From Perkinsus olseni (taxonomy: Eukaryota; Perkinsozoa; Perkinsida): a DNA stretch of 56,825 nt. A program made the position numbers and the translations under genes. The notes under the pieces were generated by a model. It saw only the letters and a program-made list of their open reading frames with translations. It ran no database searches and was not told the origin of the DNA. Location: the NCBI GenBank assembly GCA_013115125.1, contig JABANN010000176.1:1-56825 (forward strand), in the 5' to 3' direction. Shown one piece after another: positions 11,076 to 24,400 of the stretch. The number at the start of each line of letters is the position of its first letter. The stretch's first letter is position 1.

Positions 11076-11283
11076 AACGAGCCTTTTCTCCTGCAAGAGG
11101 GCAGTCCTTCCCACCAGTCCAACGCAACCACTTCACGTGATGAGAGTTTCCCTTCCTACGATGATACTGATGAAAACTAACAACAAACGATTCAGAATTC
11201 ATTTAAAGAGCTGTTCAATTAAAAAGACAGCCTTCGGTGCATCCACCTAGATGACCGACCGCATCAAGAATATAAAAAACGTA

Positions 11284-12372
11284 TCACACCAGAGTCGAGC
11301 TTGGATCCGCCCTATCAGGAGTGTCCTCAACCTTCGAAAGTGGTGTTGCCTCGAACGCGATAGCTCTCGGAACAACATCCGAAGCTGATTCATCACGAGG
11401 AGTCTGAATCCAATCATGATCGCCAATTTCGTGGCGCGCGAGAAAACTCACCTTGCTCATTTTCTCGTCATCGCCCACGATGGACGGGTTGGGGGAGGTG
11501 TTGTTGCTGCTCGCGATCGTTGTTGTTGTGGGTCCCCTTCGAGGAGCTTTCTGTCTTCCCTCGCCCTTCGATCTTCCCATCCCTACCGGTGCCGCCGCCT
11601 GCAGACAAATTCTTCCGTGTGCGCAAAGATACGATTCCTCCTACCTCCGGAGGCTCTTCGCCTTCCAATGGCATGGGAATAGCGACCGGATTCCCTTTCA
11701 ACTCCTGGAAAGAGGCAATCGATCACCAGGGCGCGCGCTACTCTCTCACCATCTCATGGATCCTGCCAATGCGAATGATCTGCTCGATGTACTCCCGACA
11801 CTTGGGGCAATGACGTCCGCCAACAGCAAGATTGCATCCAACGTAAATACTGCAGACCTGCGTAGTCAATCAAATCGATCAGACGATCGATTATGCATGC
11901 ACAATTACTTGACAGAAACCTCCGTGATTGCACGGAAGCAACACGCAATCTCCAGGGCGATCGAGGCATATGCTGCATGGAAGGAGGACACCACTAAGAA
12001 CAGACCCAAATCTTGCAATCTTGCAAATCCTCAACTCTCCTCACCTTGAGTCCCCTGCTAGTTGTAAGCCATGGTTAGCCCCCCTTTGACGTGGCACTGT
12101 GCACGATGGTTCTTCCACGACATCCACGCCTCGGTCACCCAGCGGATACACAGTAACCCGATTCACCGACCTGATCACGATTTGCGGAAGGAGTGGTATG
12201 AGTGGAGCATTAATATCGTCCCTCCTCCCCTCACATACTTGCAAGATTCGCATAGAAAGTTATTCGCTTCCTCAGGAATTCTCGTCGAGGCCCGACAATT
12301 GCCGCATTCAATCTCGACGCCATCCACCACGAAATCGGCCCCTTCCTTCTTGCTGCTGCTGACCAGCGGCAC
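11284..12372 (-). CDS. RING-finger protein (probable E3 ubiquitin ligase)
   Basis: Exons read: a zinc-ribbon-like segment IECGNCRASTRIPEE...FLCESCKYV; a joining segment; then the RING, LLPCSICLDRPGDCVLLPCN followed by HGGFCQVC, an insert, and RHCPKCREYIEQIIRI. That gives C-x2-C...C-x-H-x3-C-x2-C...C-x2-C, a C3HC4 RING, near the middle. The frame across the RING fixes a 51-base intron. After it come a Pro-rich linker (ELKGNPVAIPMPLEGEEPPE), a Ser/Thr/Gly-rich tail, and a last exon PRDESASDVVPRAIAFEATP ending STLV. The single-RING family fetches ubiquitin-loaded E2 enzymes; the substrate is unknown. The N-terminal exon and exact start are unresolved, so the 5' end given is a minimum. Confidence 0.75.
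11858..11908 (-). repeat. 51-base intron with palindromic ATCGATC core, family E
   Basis: The RING frame (FCQ | VCSI) fixes the ends. The middle is ATCGATCGTCTGATCGAT, an inverted repeat shared with introns at 37133-37175 and near 20155. Confidence 0.7.
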
Positions 12373-12615
12373 CGAACTGACGAAAAAATGGACAATTTCT
12401 CAGCGGAGCGATGCAATCTTTGCCATACTACCATCGACGATCCTTCTTCGACATCTTCCCGCACTTGAGAAAAGACAGTTTTCGTAAGAAAGATGGCATG
12501 GCCGATTGACTGACGCAAACACCCCCTGCCGAAAATACTCAACTCCCTGCTTCGCTCCGCTAAGATTTATCAAAAACACAACCCAACACAACCCTTCCAC
12601 GTTAACTAGACTGAC

Positions 12616-12821
12616 TCAGTATCTCCTTCTCCTGCTATCATCTCTTCTACTTCTAGACCGAGACCTCGAACTCGATCGAGAGGGGCCTGAAAATATCAGT
12701 CTCATACCAAACTTCCCACACATCAGTCGCGAATCTCACTTCTCCGTCTGCTCGATCCCTCCCCCCTCGGCGCCCAGCGTTCACGCTCAGAGACGCTCCT
12801 CGAACGACTACGCCCTGACAT
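12616..12821 (-). CDS. arginine-serine (RS) peptide, 50 residues or the 3' end of a larger RS gene
   Basis: Exons 12740-12821 and 12616-12686 join through a split Ser codon to MSGRSRSRSVSERERWAPRG...RRRSPSRSSSRSRSRSRRDD and end RRRRY. RS repeats of this kind are typical of splicing factors and are phosphorylated by SR kinases. The intron (12687-12739) carries the GTTTGGTATGAG word of family C. The ATG could be internal: more RS-like exons lie upstream on the same strand to 15.1 kb, so this may be the tail of the ZCCHC10-like gene. Confidence 0.6.
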
Positions 12822-12985
12822 GATGAAGTTGGCCTGCGAAATGGTGGGCAGATGGTACTTTCGCCCGAAGCCTCGCCCTTGTTAGGTTGAGTTTCAGGAG
12901 GAGACCCACGAGATGGCGAGAGAGATAGCTCAAACCAGCCTAAGCCAGGCATACCACACCACGACCAAATCGCATTTCCCACTCC

Positions 12986-13270
12986 CTACTGCTGCGCCTC
13001 TGGGAAGATCCTCGACGCCTCGTAACCTTTCTTGGTGAACCGGATGGAGGGGCTGCGTCTGCGAAGAGGGCACACAAAAGTCAGCTCCTCGCGGAGAGGA
13101 TTCGAGTTTATGAATTCGAGCCTCATCCACAGCCGGACGCCATCCCCCATCAGAGTTCCGCCTGCCGGTCGTGGTGGTACGCCCCGGCAGTCCTGCGTTG
13201 AATTCCCAACTAACAACATATTGCGCACGCCCGAGAATGCTGTGAAGTCCGCGCAATGAGAATCGACCAC
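12986..13270 (-). CDS. unidentified exon(s), frame ambiguous
   Basis: One frame reads GVPPRPAGGTLMGDGVRLWM and on to FVCPLRRRSPSIRFTKKGYE. A second frame over the same stretch is also open. Lying between two RS-rich exon groups on one strand, it may be a domain of one large gene. I cannot assign a family. Confidence 0.35.
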   Translation of the reverse strand: MVDSHCADFTAFSGVRNMLLVGNSTQDCRGVPPRPAGGTLMGDGVRLWMRLEFINSNPLREELTFVCPLRRRSPSIRFTKKGYEASRIFPEAQQ

Positions 13271-13389
13271 TAGCTATCCCCACCACTACGACATTCGATA
13301 TGAAGCTCTGAGACGCCCAGTGGGACAGGAGCAGGAGCAGGGTCGTTCAAGGCACGCGTTGGCTCAATGATTGATGGCACAAGTCAGCC

Positions 13390-15090
13390 CAACGCGACAG
13401 AATCTATGCCACTATTACCACTGCCGTTCTCTCTCCTTCTTCGTTTGGGCGATCCACTCTCATCACGTCTCGATCTACGAGGACCCGGAGGAGATATACT
13501 CTTTTCCCTTCGGGGCTTCTCACGTGACCGGTCATCTAACAAGGGCACCCATACCACACACGCCCGGATACCAACGGAAACTGAGATCTACCCGAAACAT
13601 GTTCGCTCAGGAATTGAAAACCACTCCCGTTTTCCCAACGACAGAAGACTAGTGAAGCTAGTGAAAGTCTGTGGCCTAGAAGGCGACGGACGAACAAACT
13701 ACTCAGGCGTCTTTTGTCGGTGTCAGACATTGGGCCAGCGATAATATTGGTCGGATTCATCCTCTTGATCAAGTACCCATAAGGACTACTGCGTTTAAAC
13801 TTTTCGACACAGTACAAGTGGATTCACGAGCCATTGAGTTGTCCGAAGCAACATCGGACCCCGCCCGAGTTCCAACGGAAATTCAGAAACCCTGCCAGTG
13901 TGGAAAAAGGAACTTTCGCCAGTAAAATCGTAAAGTTTCGACAAGCACTTGCGTGAAAATTCAAGATCCTCCGACTATTATTATCACCTATTCTCTCCGG
14001 CGGCGGTCGTTCGATGTATCGCTGCCTCGGCCCGGCTTGGGCGTCATCCCGGGCTCTCCTCCATGCATCCAGATCTCCCGATTTCTCTGACGACAATCGT
14101 ACAGGATGACACCAGGCCGACCTCAATGCTACTTCCCGTCTTGGAAGAAGATCTTTCCTGTCTTCGCTGTTGCGGTGACCCTCCCTTCGATCGGCGACGA
14201 CCCCTAAACATACCACCGAGATCCCATCTACATCTGAGCTGACCGATTCTACCTGCTGGGGCTTCGACTGCTCTCCGACCCACTACTACTGCCACTGCTG
14301 CTGTCGTCACTCTCTGACTCCGAATCGCTACTGCTGGATGATGACGCTGATGACGAGGAGGACGAGGAAGACTCGGAACGAGCCCGCCGGCGACTCCGTT
14401 TTGCATCCCTCATCTTCGAACGACCCTTCCGATCTTCTGTAAAAACGATACACGATTCACCAAGCCTTCAATAACAGGCCGGGCTGTCACCTTTCTTATT
14501 AGTTTTTGGCCCTTGGGCAACCATGGGTTTCACCTCGTCCTTCCTCTCACCAAAGCGTTTGTTGTCATAAAGGAAGTTATTCCTGCACAGAGGACAACAC
14601 CATCATTACCAATGATTATTATTATCCATCGGTTGTCACTAATGTGGTCTAGGTTCTGTTAAATTGCTCTGGCCATAGTATAAATACGAAATGGGCGAAT
14701 TATGGTATCAGACTGTATATTTTTGGTACAGCGTCTATGAATAAACAACTCCCGCGCCAGCACGCAGCGTCCGTCCCCCGATGAGCGCCTTACTTGGGGA
14801 CATCAGGGCCAGGATCCTCATTAAACTTCGGCTGGTACTTCTTACTACGGACTTTTTGCATCTACAAATGCCACCCGTGGGTATCGAACCCGGGTCATTC
14901 ACCACCGCCTTACTCGCGACATCCGACTGGCGTTTTTGGGAGGGTTCTTACACTCGTAACTCCAATGGCCATACTGAAAGAACATAAACTCGCCACGACG
15001 ACCGCCGGGCCCCTGAACCCCCACCTGCAGGCAGTTCTGGCACAGGATATCCTCCTTCGCCTTCGATGTTGCTGTTGACAACTTCAACAT
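13390..15090 (-). CDS. ZCCHC10-like CCHC zinc-knuckle protein with Ser-rich and RS tails
   Basis: The first exon opens MLKLSTATSKAKED and holds the zinc knuckle, split by a short intron: CQNCLQ | YGHWSYEC. Spliced, this is C-x2-C-x4-H-x4-C and matches ZCCHC10 (CQKCLEFGHWTYEC) closely. The next exon continues KYQPKFNEDPGP. Further exons give a poly-Ser/acidic tail ([20 protein letters not shown]), then RRRSKGGSPQQRRQERSSSK, and near 13400-13530 an RS-like piece SREKPRREKSISPPGPRR. Human ZCCHC10 also has a Ser-rich tail but ends sooner, so the RS part is extra or a separate gene. CCHC knuckles usually bind single-stranded nucleic acid; with RS tails an RNA-processing role is likely. Confidence 0.65.
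14841..14951 (-). repeat. 111-base intron holding a tRNA-like 3' half, sense
   Basis: This is the intron between the zinc knuckle and KYQPKF. It contains CCGGGTTCGATACCC, then GGGTGGCATTTGTAG, the shared GGCATTT ending of the tRNA-like family. Confidence 0.65.
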
Positions 15091-15406
15091 GGCAAAGGGA
15101 ATCCTGGAAGAAGATATCTTATTTAATAATCCCAGAGCGGCCAGATATCACTCACTCAAAACTAGAATGGCGACTAGATTCTCCACTGTATACAAAAGGG
15201 TATAAAATTCTCCAGAAAACTTTACCCTAGTATTCAAGTCTCCCTCTCGTCGAACTCAATACACGTGCCAATAATCCACTAAAATGGACCTAGCCTTTGC
15301 CAATTCTAAAGCACACTACAACTCGACATCTCCAGTCCATATAACAATAAGGTTACCCATGAAACATGCAGTAGAAGTTACCAAAGCATGAACACTACAA
15401 TCGAAG

Positions 15407-18400
15407 TCACTCGTCGTCGTCGTCTTCGTCGTCGGGCAGTTCCGAATGATCATCATACTCAGACACGGATGAAGCGTCTCCAGAACTCTCTTCCTCCTCC
15501 GGGAGCCGTTCCGAGTATCGCAATTCTTGTTTGCGTCGGCCCGATCGAGCAGACGACCGATCAACAGCATCTCCTTTTCGTCGAGGGTATACACATGCAC
15601 CGCCAAGATAGTCATCTGACAACCCAAAGGTCCCGGGTTCTATTCCCGGTCAAGGCGGTTTACATGCTGGGTCGCCTTTTACGACTCTGACCGTTCCCTC
15701 AGGGTTCAACTTCGCCACCTCGTCACTTATTCGCTTAAACACCTCCTAAAATACAGAAAAATACCGTCGCCAGGGATCGAACCCCCCTTCTGCCATTACG
15801 TCGTCCGGCACACAAAGCAACGAGCACCAATCCGATACCATTGCTTCATCATCTTCCGTAATATTATAAATATGCGGGCCCTCTTCTTTCCCAGTAATCG
15901 TAGATTCTTCCCGACGACGATACCACTCCAACCAGGAGAGTATCTTAACACCTCGTGTACCCCCTGGGTAACCTCAAGATACCAACAATCGCACCGACTG
16001 TTACACATAAACGTTATAAACAGCTATCAATAAGTATCAACAGACAGTCGTACTGTCTACATACCACAATCTCAACTACTCTAACGTCCGTCCGCTTTAT
16101 TACACCTATTACTCCAACCTAGTGCACCACAAGGCTTACGAGAATACCAGGAAACCCGCAGGCCCAACAACAACGTTACCGCGCTGGAGGAATCTTTCGC
16201 TCACCCTGGGTTATTACAAAAATGTCATCGACCTTGCTGTTGCCCCGCATGATCGAAGGATCCGCATCGCACTCTTCTATGAGAAAATGCGTCATTTCGA
16301 AGTCCAACAGGCTCACCGCCATATTCAGTGCCGGAGTCATACCTAAACAAGGTAACCCAAGGGCCCCCGGTTCGATCCCCAGCAAGACCATTTCTACCCG
16401 CAGCTCCCACTGGAGAGTTCACGAGTCTCCGCACTACATCAAGTCCGTGTTGGGACTTCATCTGACGCAGAAATCTTTCCTTTCCTATTTTTCCATCAAC
16501 TCTCACCGCAAGAAGAACTGTCTCGGCTGCCTGGAATTGGCGCGCGTCGATTAAGATATCCGCAGGTGTACATCCCATGCTGTTCTGTACTCCAGCGTCC
16601 GCCCCTCGATCTGAAAAAAGATAATCGTGAATCGCTTCGCTCCGCCATCTGTATTCTACAAATTGCGAAGAATACTTCAAAATGCAATCCGTGTGATTCG
16701 AACCTGATACCTCCCGCAAAACAATTACCCAATAGTAATGAGAGCATCTCCATTCCGCCATCTGTCCGTACCGCTGCAGCATGCAACGGACTCTCGCCTG
16801 TCCTCGGATTAACATAATTCACATTCGCACCAAAATCATCAATGCACCTTTTCGCCATGGACACCGCCAACACCTCATCGGAGTACCGACAGATCTGACG
16901 ACCGCAACCCTTCCACAAGACGCGGCAGCAACACGGTAGGGCTCTCGTTCACTCAACTAACGACCCGGTTTCTATCCCCAGTAAAACTCGGTAAAACTAC
17001 CGAGCCCGTGATCCATCTCTAGCTCTACTGAATTCGCGCAACCACCACATGCGTCGCGCGTTTTACAGCCCGGCAAGAAATGTCCACAGCTGATTCCATC
17101 CGAATTTGAATATTGGGACGAGACCTCCTCAGAACGTAAATTCGTAGAGCCTTAGCAAGGTCTATTTACGCACGACAGCTCATCCGAAAAATACTTTTTT
17201 GGCGGCCACACGTCAATTTTCTGATGGAAATTTTTTTCACCGGACTGAGTGCTAGAACGCTCAACATTGCTAATACAGACGGACGCCGCAACAGAGGCCC
17301 CTCCGCCCTCCAGTGTACCCTCATCAAGGTCGAATCGCCTGTCTCCGGGTCCACAGCGTCCGGCACAGCCCCACCTTCTCCCACCAGCACCCCTATGACC
17401 TCATTACTCATACCACATTCCAACGCCCTCTGGAATGGCGTCACGCCTCTCGTCGAGAATACGTCAACCTGGCATTCGAAAAAATTACAAGATACCAGGC
17501 GGAGCGAAGCAACCCTATCTGCAGTACCTCAGCTCCAGCAGCCAGTAGTATCTTTATGACCCCAACACGCCCCTCATCTGCATCCGTACCCAGAGCCCCA
17601 AAAATAGCAGTCTCGCCATTGGCAGCCCTCCGGTTCGGGTCAGCACCACTTTCAATCAACAGCCGACAGAATCGAAGGTCCCCACTCTGAGCAGCGATAT
17701 AGAGGACACTGAAGCCTCCGCGAGGCACCAAATTCGGCTTCGCTCCGCCTAAATCAACCGCCCGCTTCTCATGTCGCGCGCCACGAAATTACCCTTCAAG
17801 AGCATGACACAGAGCTCGTAGTGTCCCTTCTCCACCGCAGTGTGCAAGGGAGTGAAACCAGTTCTCGGATGGGGCAAATCTAGCTCCGCTCCACTCTCGA
17901 TTGCCATTCTACAAGCATCGATATCGTTCCTCCTGAACAAAAAAACTTCGCTCCGCTAGAGATTATGTCTCCCGACTCCGCGGCCGAGTGAAGGTCCATC
18001 GCCTTGAGCAGGGCCTGGGTCGCCGGGTCCTCAGTCAGCTCCATCAACGTCCTCCCGGTGGCGTCCGTCACGTTCAATTGTGCACCATGAGAGACCAGGC
18101 ATTTGATCTGAGATGTAAATCTTGCTCTCTCACCCAATCTTGCATTTCCCTAACGCCGTACCATATCTCGATCGTCTGCAGTAACAGCGATCGTTAAAGG
18201 CGTATCCCCGTCTTTCCCGACAACGTTTGGATCCGCCGAGGCCTCCAGCAGCACCGCCGCCATCCTTACCTCACAGCCGCTCTCGACCGCCTGACGATTT
18301 GGGAAAAAGTTGGTATCAGTAATCACCCACAATACTACCAATAAAAAGAGAGGCTCCTCGGTCGTAGGGTCCACAAGCGTGGGTTCAACGCCACTCTTGA

Positions 18401-21400
18401 GAAGAGCCCGCATCGCTCCAACAGAGCAATTACGTTCGGTGTTCCCCAGGGAGGGGCTCGAGAGAGAGCCAGGCAAGAACGTAGACTAATCGGAAAAAGT
18501 GTCTGACCCTGGGATTGAACCCGGGACCTCTCACCATCCGTCTCTCCGCCAGCAGTGAACTCGAAGACGTCCGCCTGAGCAGATGAGTAAATCTTATACT
18601 GCGTGTCACTGATTACGACCAAGGACCATCCCACACTTTACTAATAAAATCCAAAATAAATTTAAATAAAAAATTTGATCTAAATTTTTTATCTAACATA
18701 AATCATTTCCAATGCTATTCCCGCATTCAATAACGCGCAAAGAAAAAAAACGCATAAAAAAGAGCAAAGACGAAAAATTCCCCCAGGTGTGATAATTCCG
18801 GCCGGGCGTATCTTCACGAGGCGAGATCTTATCAGATCTGACCGAATCTTCACGAGATCGACAACATCCGTCAACCATTCCCCTCGTCCTCGCTGACGGG
18901 CCGTGGATTGAGGGACCCAACTCCGAGTAACTCCAAAACCCGAAACGCACGGGTTTTGCTCACAAGCGATGCTGAGGCAAACGGGTACTGTGGTCATTAC
19001 TGTGGTTCATTGGACCCGACTCTCCACATTCTTCCATGATACGCCCTCATCCACTACCCAACCCACCTGTTGGCACTCAGTCCCCCTTGACCTGACTTCA
19101 CACCAACAGCAGCATTACTTCTGTCACCGTCAAGAGCAGACGACGCGCCAGATGAAGATGACGATGACGAGGATAAAGAGGAAGTATCATCATAAATCTC
19201 GTCATAACTCGTGCCGTTACTACAAGAAAACAAATCGATCGTTGCACGCATGCACACAGTAGAGCACTCAACTTGACCTCGAACGTATCTTACCTTGCCA
19301 AAGCGATGGCCAGGATATTTCGAATCTCGATGACGGCAAAGGAAATCTCGCTGGTTCGCTCGGGAGGACCTGAGAGTTTGATACCAGAAAATCCGCAAAT
19401 CGTGGAGCGAGCGAGGCATACACTGTCACTTCTGCGCTTTTTTACGGCCGTTTGTTGCTCACTATCTCTTCACAACTATGTTTATTGAATCGTCCCACAC
19501 TGTACTCACGGCGAGAATAATGCAGAGAAAAGGCCGTGCTGGGATTCGAACCCAAGACGTATGGCAAGCTCCGTCACGAAGGTCGCCCCATCATTACCCT
19601 TGTCGCGCTTCATCGTCTCCACTGCATCCGCCGCGGCCGCAGCTGCTTTCCCCTTCCCTTGGGAGGCCATCAGCATGATGCTCGACATGGCCGTGTCCCT
19701 CCTTCGCAACACCACCGGTTGGACCCCAATTTCTGAATCAGATCCAATGATATTATGCGCCGATCGCCTTGTGCATGCGTGCTAATGCTCCAACCTTCTG
19801 AGTAGAACTAGATAGACGAACCTATACACTCCTTCCCGCCTTGCGTTGACTATGAGCAACAACGGAAAGGCAACAAGTTCTCACTAATATAATTTTTAAG
19901 AAGGAAAATACAAAGTCGGAAAAGCCGCCTTCTCCATAGATCGAACCTGGGTCGTTGGATGAGTGAATACGACCCTTCCCATATTACTCAAACCCTCCGC
20001 ATCGAACTCCGACGTAGCGTAATTGATGGCAGTCAGATCTGCATCATCCAATATCAAAGGATTGGCCCCGGCGTCCAACAGAAGCGAGACGATCTCAACC
20101 TTCAAATCCTTGACCGCCACATGAAGAGGTGTGCCTGTTTTACCCCTTCCCAAATCGATCACGCGATCGATTAGAACTACGCTGGTCCACAGGGCTGCTC
20201 ATATTCACCGCCACATCATCCATCTCCGTCAGCACCTCCACCGCGGGCTCTCTACCCCAGCGCACAGACAACATCAACATCGTGTCACCGGTCTCAAGCT
20301 CGTCAATTGTGTTCGGCAATACTACCTCGTCCGCAACCAGATCGACGAACGTCTGAAGAGAATATATCCTCGCCAGGAATCGAACCGACGACCTCCGGCA
20401 TGGCAACCTACCTCCATATCGTTCTTAGTTATACAGTACACCGCTTTCGCCTCCATATAAAGCGTCACTGCCTCTGGACTAGTAGAGATCCGCTCGAACA
20501 GATCATCTCTCTTCAATTTCACCAACTCAGTAAAGGAGCCGCAAACGCCCGTCGCTTCATAGTCGCCCTGAACCTCATCAGAAATCGACGGTCACCAAGC
20601 GCCTTCCATGATGAGCATGAGTCAACCTCAAGATACCCGTCTCACCGCTATGAAAAGATACTCTTCCCCAACATAATCATCTGCCTTCAAACTGCGCACT
20701 TTCTCCGAAACCACCTCAGACTCGTCCGCGTTATCACTTCTCCTTTGATCGCTCGCCCGATGTGTGACCGAAGCGTCCCTGACAAACAGGCTGTCACCAC
20801 ATCACCAATAGTTCGCCGATTTATGGTACTATCAAGGTTCATATGAATCACCAGACCAGCGATGATTAAGCGACCTGACCGCGCGCCACGAAATTAAAGT
20901 AGTTACTCCATGGGGTCGTTTGCCGCTTCTTTATTCGAATTCTCATCGGCACTTGTCACAACTGCAATCAGAGTCATTCTACCTCTCCGGACAAAATACC
21001 TAGAAATAACAGAAAAATGCCCCCACCAGGATTCGAACCCGCGACCTATTACATGCCCGCAGCAGGCTCTCCCTGGTAGAACATCACGTCTCCCGGCGCA
21101 CAGAAGACGTGATTGCAAGCCATGCATATCCGAGCAAGGAGCTCCTCTCTAATACGTGCGAAGAAAACATACCTAAAAATCCTCCTCCCAGGAATCGAAC
21201 CAGGGACCTCCAGATGGCCAACCGTCTCAATAGCCTTCCCATCAAAGTTAACTGCATTTCGTTCTTCAACGAATCCGACAACTGAGAAGGCCCCCCATCT
21301 CATCCTGTAAGAACCATCATCCTCACCATCGTCATCAGCTCCGCCTTAGCTTTACTCTCAAATTGATTGTCCAGTAAATTCTCAATATAACGACGGACGC

Positions 21401-24400
21401 GCAGCTGAGAGAACGGACACATGCACGAGAAAACTTAGATCGCGTGGCATTTTGTATCGCACACGCGTCAACCTAAGTTACCACCTGTCGATTGCCGAAT
21501 TTATATTCCGAGTCGTGGCATTTTGTATCATGCGCGCGTCAACCTAAGATACCATCTCACTACCTGTAAATGTGGTCCAACGTTATTAGCCCTCATGAAT
21601 TTCATCGCTCTCTTCATCCTCTGCCTAAATTCAGTCTTGTACTCCCCGAAAGATACCACAAGATTCGTCACCGACCCTGATCATCAGCAATTTCGTGGCG
21701 CGCGAGAATTTCCCTTATTACCAACAACCACGGCGAAAATGACGCCAGCGGCGAGCATGAGCATCATCGTGAAATTCCTTTCATTATTATTTTCCGCAGC
21801 CACCGGTCCATACATGGTAGACACCACCGAAACCGCATAGAACAGCGATCGTACATACCTACGAGGAATCTTTTCTCTCCATTAAACTCACGCTCAACCT
21901 CAAGATACCCTACTTATCATACAGCGCTCCCTGAACATTGAGATTGTTCTCCCGAACCCAATTGTCCTCCAATTCGATCTGGGCTTCCCCGATAGCCCAC
22001 CAAAAACAAGCGATCCAGTGGCTGAAGCACATCAGCCCGAGGAACATCTTCAACATAGTAAAGGCGACCAGCAAGATATCCGATTCGATATGCTCTTCCA
22101 TTTTAGTCAGAAGTTGCCTTAGCCTTATCAGACGTAACAGACGGGCTAATCCTGAAAATTTGTCAAGTGCAAGCTTCAACCTAAGATTCCCATCTGGTTA
22201 TTACTCATAGCTTTGAAAACCTCGACAATGGTCGACGACGAGCCCTCGCTTGCGTCGGTATCTGCGAAGACCGCACCATAACTTAAGAATGAGAAGATAT
22301 TTCTTTGCTGTGCGCACTCTACTACGGCGAGCCAGTATCCAGTTGATCGGGGTCGTGGCAGCGAGGTCAATGATGAACCACGTACGGGTGTAATTCGAGA
22401 CTATCGCACGGTTCTCCAGATTGAGCTCCTAAGAATCAGCGTTGAGGAAATGCAAGATAGCAAGATTGCCCTACTCCTCTGTACCAAAATCCCGTGAAGA
22501 AGTTGAGTATGAGATCCGTAAGAAAAAAAATATCCACGCATAGATCGATATCGAAGAGCCAGCCGGAGAGCTCGGTGTCGAATGATATTAAATAGGGGAC
22601 CTGACGGGAGAGTTGGTGATGGAGTGGTATGACAAATAAATCCGGCAGAAGGTTTTATATCAAGCCGTCCGCTATTGATCAAGACAAAGAGAAAGAATAT
22701 ATGTTTCCCTGTGATTTCACAGGAGCCTCTGAAAGGAAGCGTCACTGCGCCACGAAATTACCAGAAACGCCTGATAGGCGATGAAGAGAAGCGCGACGAA
22801 GTCCCAGACCAGGCGGAACTTTCGATCGGGATAGACTATCCACCTCGCTGCAGGTTCTGAACACGAAAAATACCGTGGCCTCGGATTGAACCTGCGTCCT
22901 CTACCTCGACCGGATTGCCCTAGCACGCCTGATGCACCGTCCAGCATACCAGCTCTTCCTTGAATAGCAGCTCGAGATGATGATCTAGACCATGATCGAT
23001 CTCCACCCTGCGAGATGACACCGACTGGGCGAGGTTCCAGGTTCGATCCCCGGCGCATTCATATTCCGAGTTATGAAAGATTCATTATGAGTATCTTTCT
23101 TCCCATTATCTGCCAGCACGACCTCAGGATAATAAGATTCCCGAGGAATGTCCTCGCCCTGGATATTACCATGAATCTACATTTCCGTGGTGGCATTACT
23201 GAGAAACGCGGTGACGGTGCACTGATAGCGGACCCTGATGGAGTATCCAGATCGATCAACCGTTTCATAATAATCATGTTAAATATTACTATTATTCCCT
23301 CCCATGAGTTCATTATTATACTGCTCGACGAGGAAGTCCAGGGCACCCTTAGAGGGAGGCGATGCATCAGCCGCACTTCCAGCTGTCATAACTCTGCCTT
23401 GGCCAGTATCTTAGGTTGAAGCTCGGCAATAGCGAAAGAAAATCTTCCAATAAATCGCGAGCACTGGGTGATTTTTTGAAAATCATTTTTCAACCGAGCT
23501 CGGAGCCAACCAATTTCTCTCACCGTCTTTCCTCGACGACCTCCGAGACTCCCGCTGGCCGACAGGTTTGTTTTCATCATCGACCACTTCGGTGAGGACG
23601 TGACCTAGCAGAACCTCATACCTCAACCCAGGGACGACCTCTCCAATAGTAATAGCATACGACTACAAACCGAAAGGTCTCCGGTTCGATCCCGAGCACT
23701 GCATTTTATTACTCCACGATGGTCGGCCACTGCCACCCTCACCAACAGGCTTCAAGAGACTCCGCCGTGCCCTCCTCCTGACCTCGAGCGCTTCCTGAAC
23801 ATAAAAACACCACTAGGCCTAGCTAATTTCGTGGCGCGTGACGATCTCCGCTTGACCTACTACTACCCACCACTTTCTGTTGTCCCGGCACCTCCAACGA
23901 TGATCTCTTCGACCCTTCGCCCGGGTCCTCCTCATCTTTCCCGCCGCCGTCGTTCCTAAACTCCGCTTCGCTAGGCTCTCTCGATAAAGACGGCGTTCGG
24001 AGATCTTTCCCACGGCTGTGTAGTCTCTTACGTCGATGACTGGCCTTGGCAGAAAGGGAATCCGAAGTCGGGGAATCTTTCACTTCTGCTTCGGACAGGT
24101 CGACCTCATCTCTCTCTAAAGATACTCTCTCAATTGGACGCCTCGTCTCCTCTAGAGTTTTCTTGAACTCCTCCACGATCGCCTTGTGATGGTCCGCCAT
24201 ATCTTTCGCTGTGGCCTTGGCAATATTAATTTGCATTTTTTTGATCTCACTCAGAACCTCCGGTAAACTCAGCTCGGCTGCCGCTCCCCCAGCCAACCCA
24301 CCACCAGCCAGTGGCCTTGTTGCCAACCCCGAGACATCTGCGTCCGGCAGGCCTCGGCTCCTGCGAGGGCTGGGAGCTGAGAGAACAGGAGGGACGTAAA

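Noticed and set aside
13367-13744. 125-residue open frame on the plus strand
   Set aside because: The minus strand here encodes an RS-like exon (SREKPRREKSISPPGPRR) flanked by splice sites, which fits its neighbours better.
14641-14760. TATAAATA plus TGGTATCAGA resembling an LTR leader
   Set aside because: No terminal repeat pair, primer site or coding domain nearby. Taken as chance in intron or spacer sequence.
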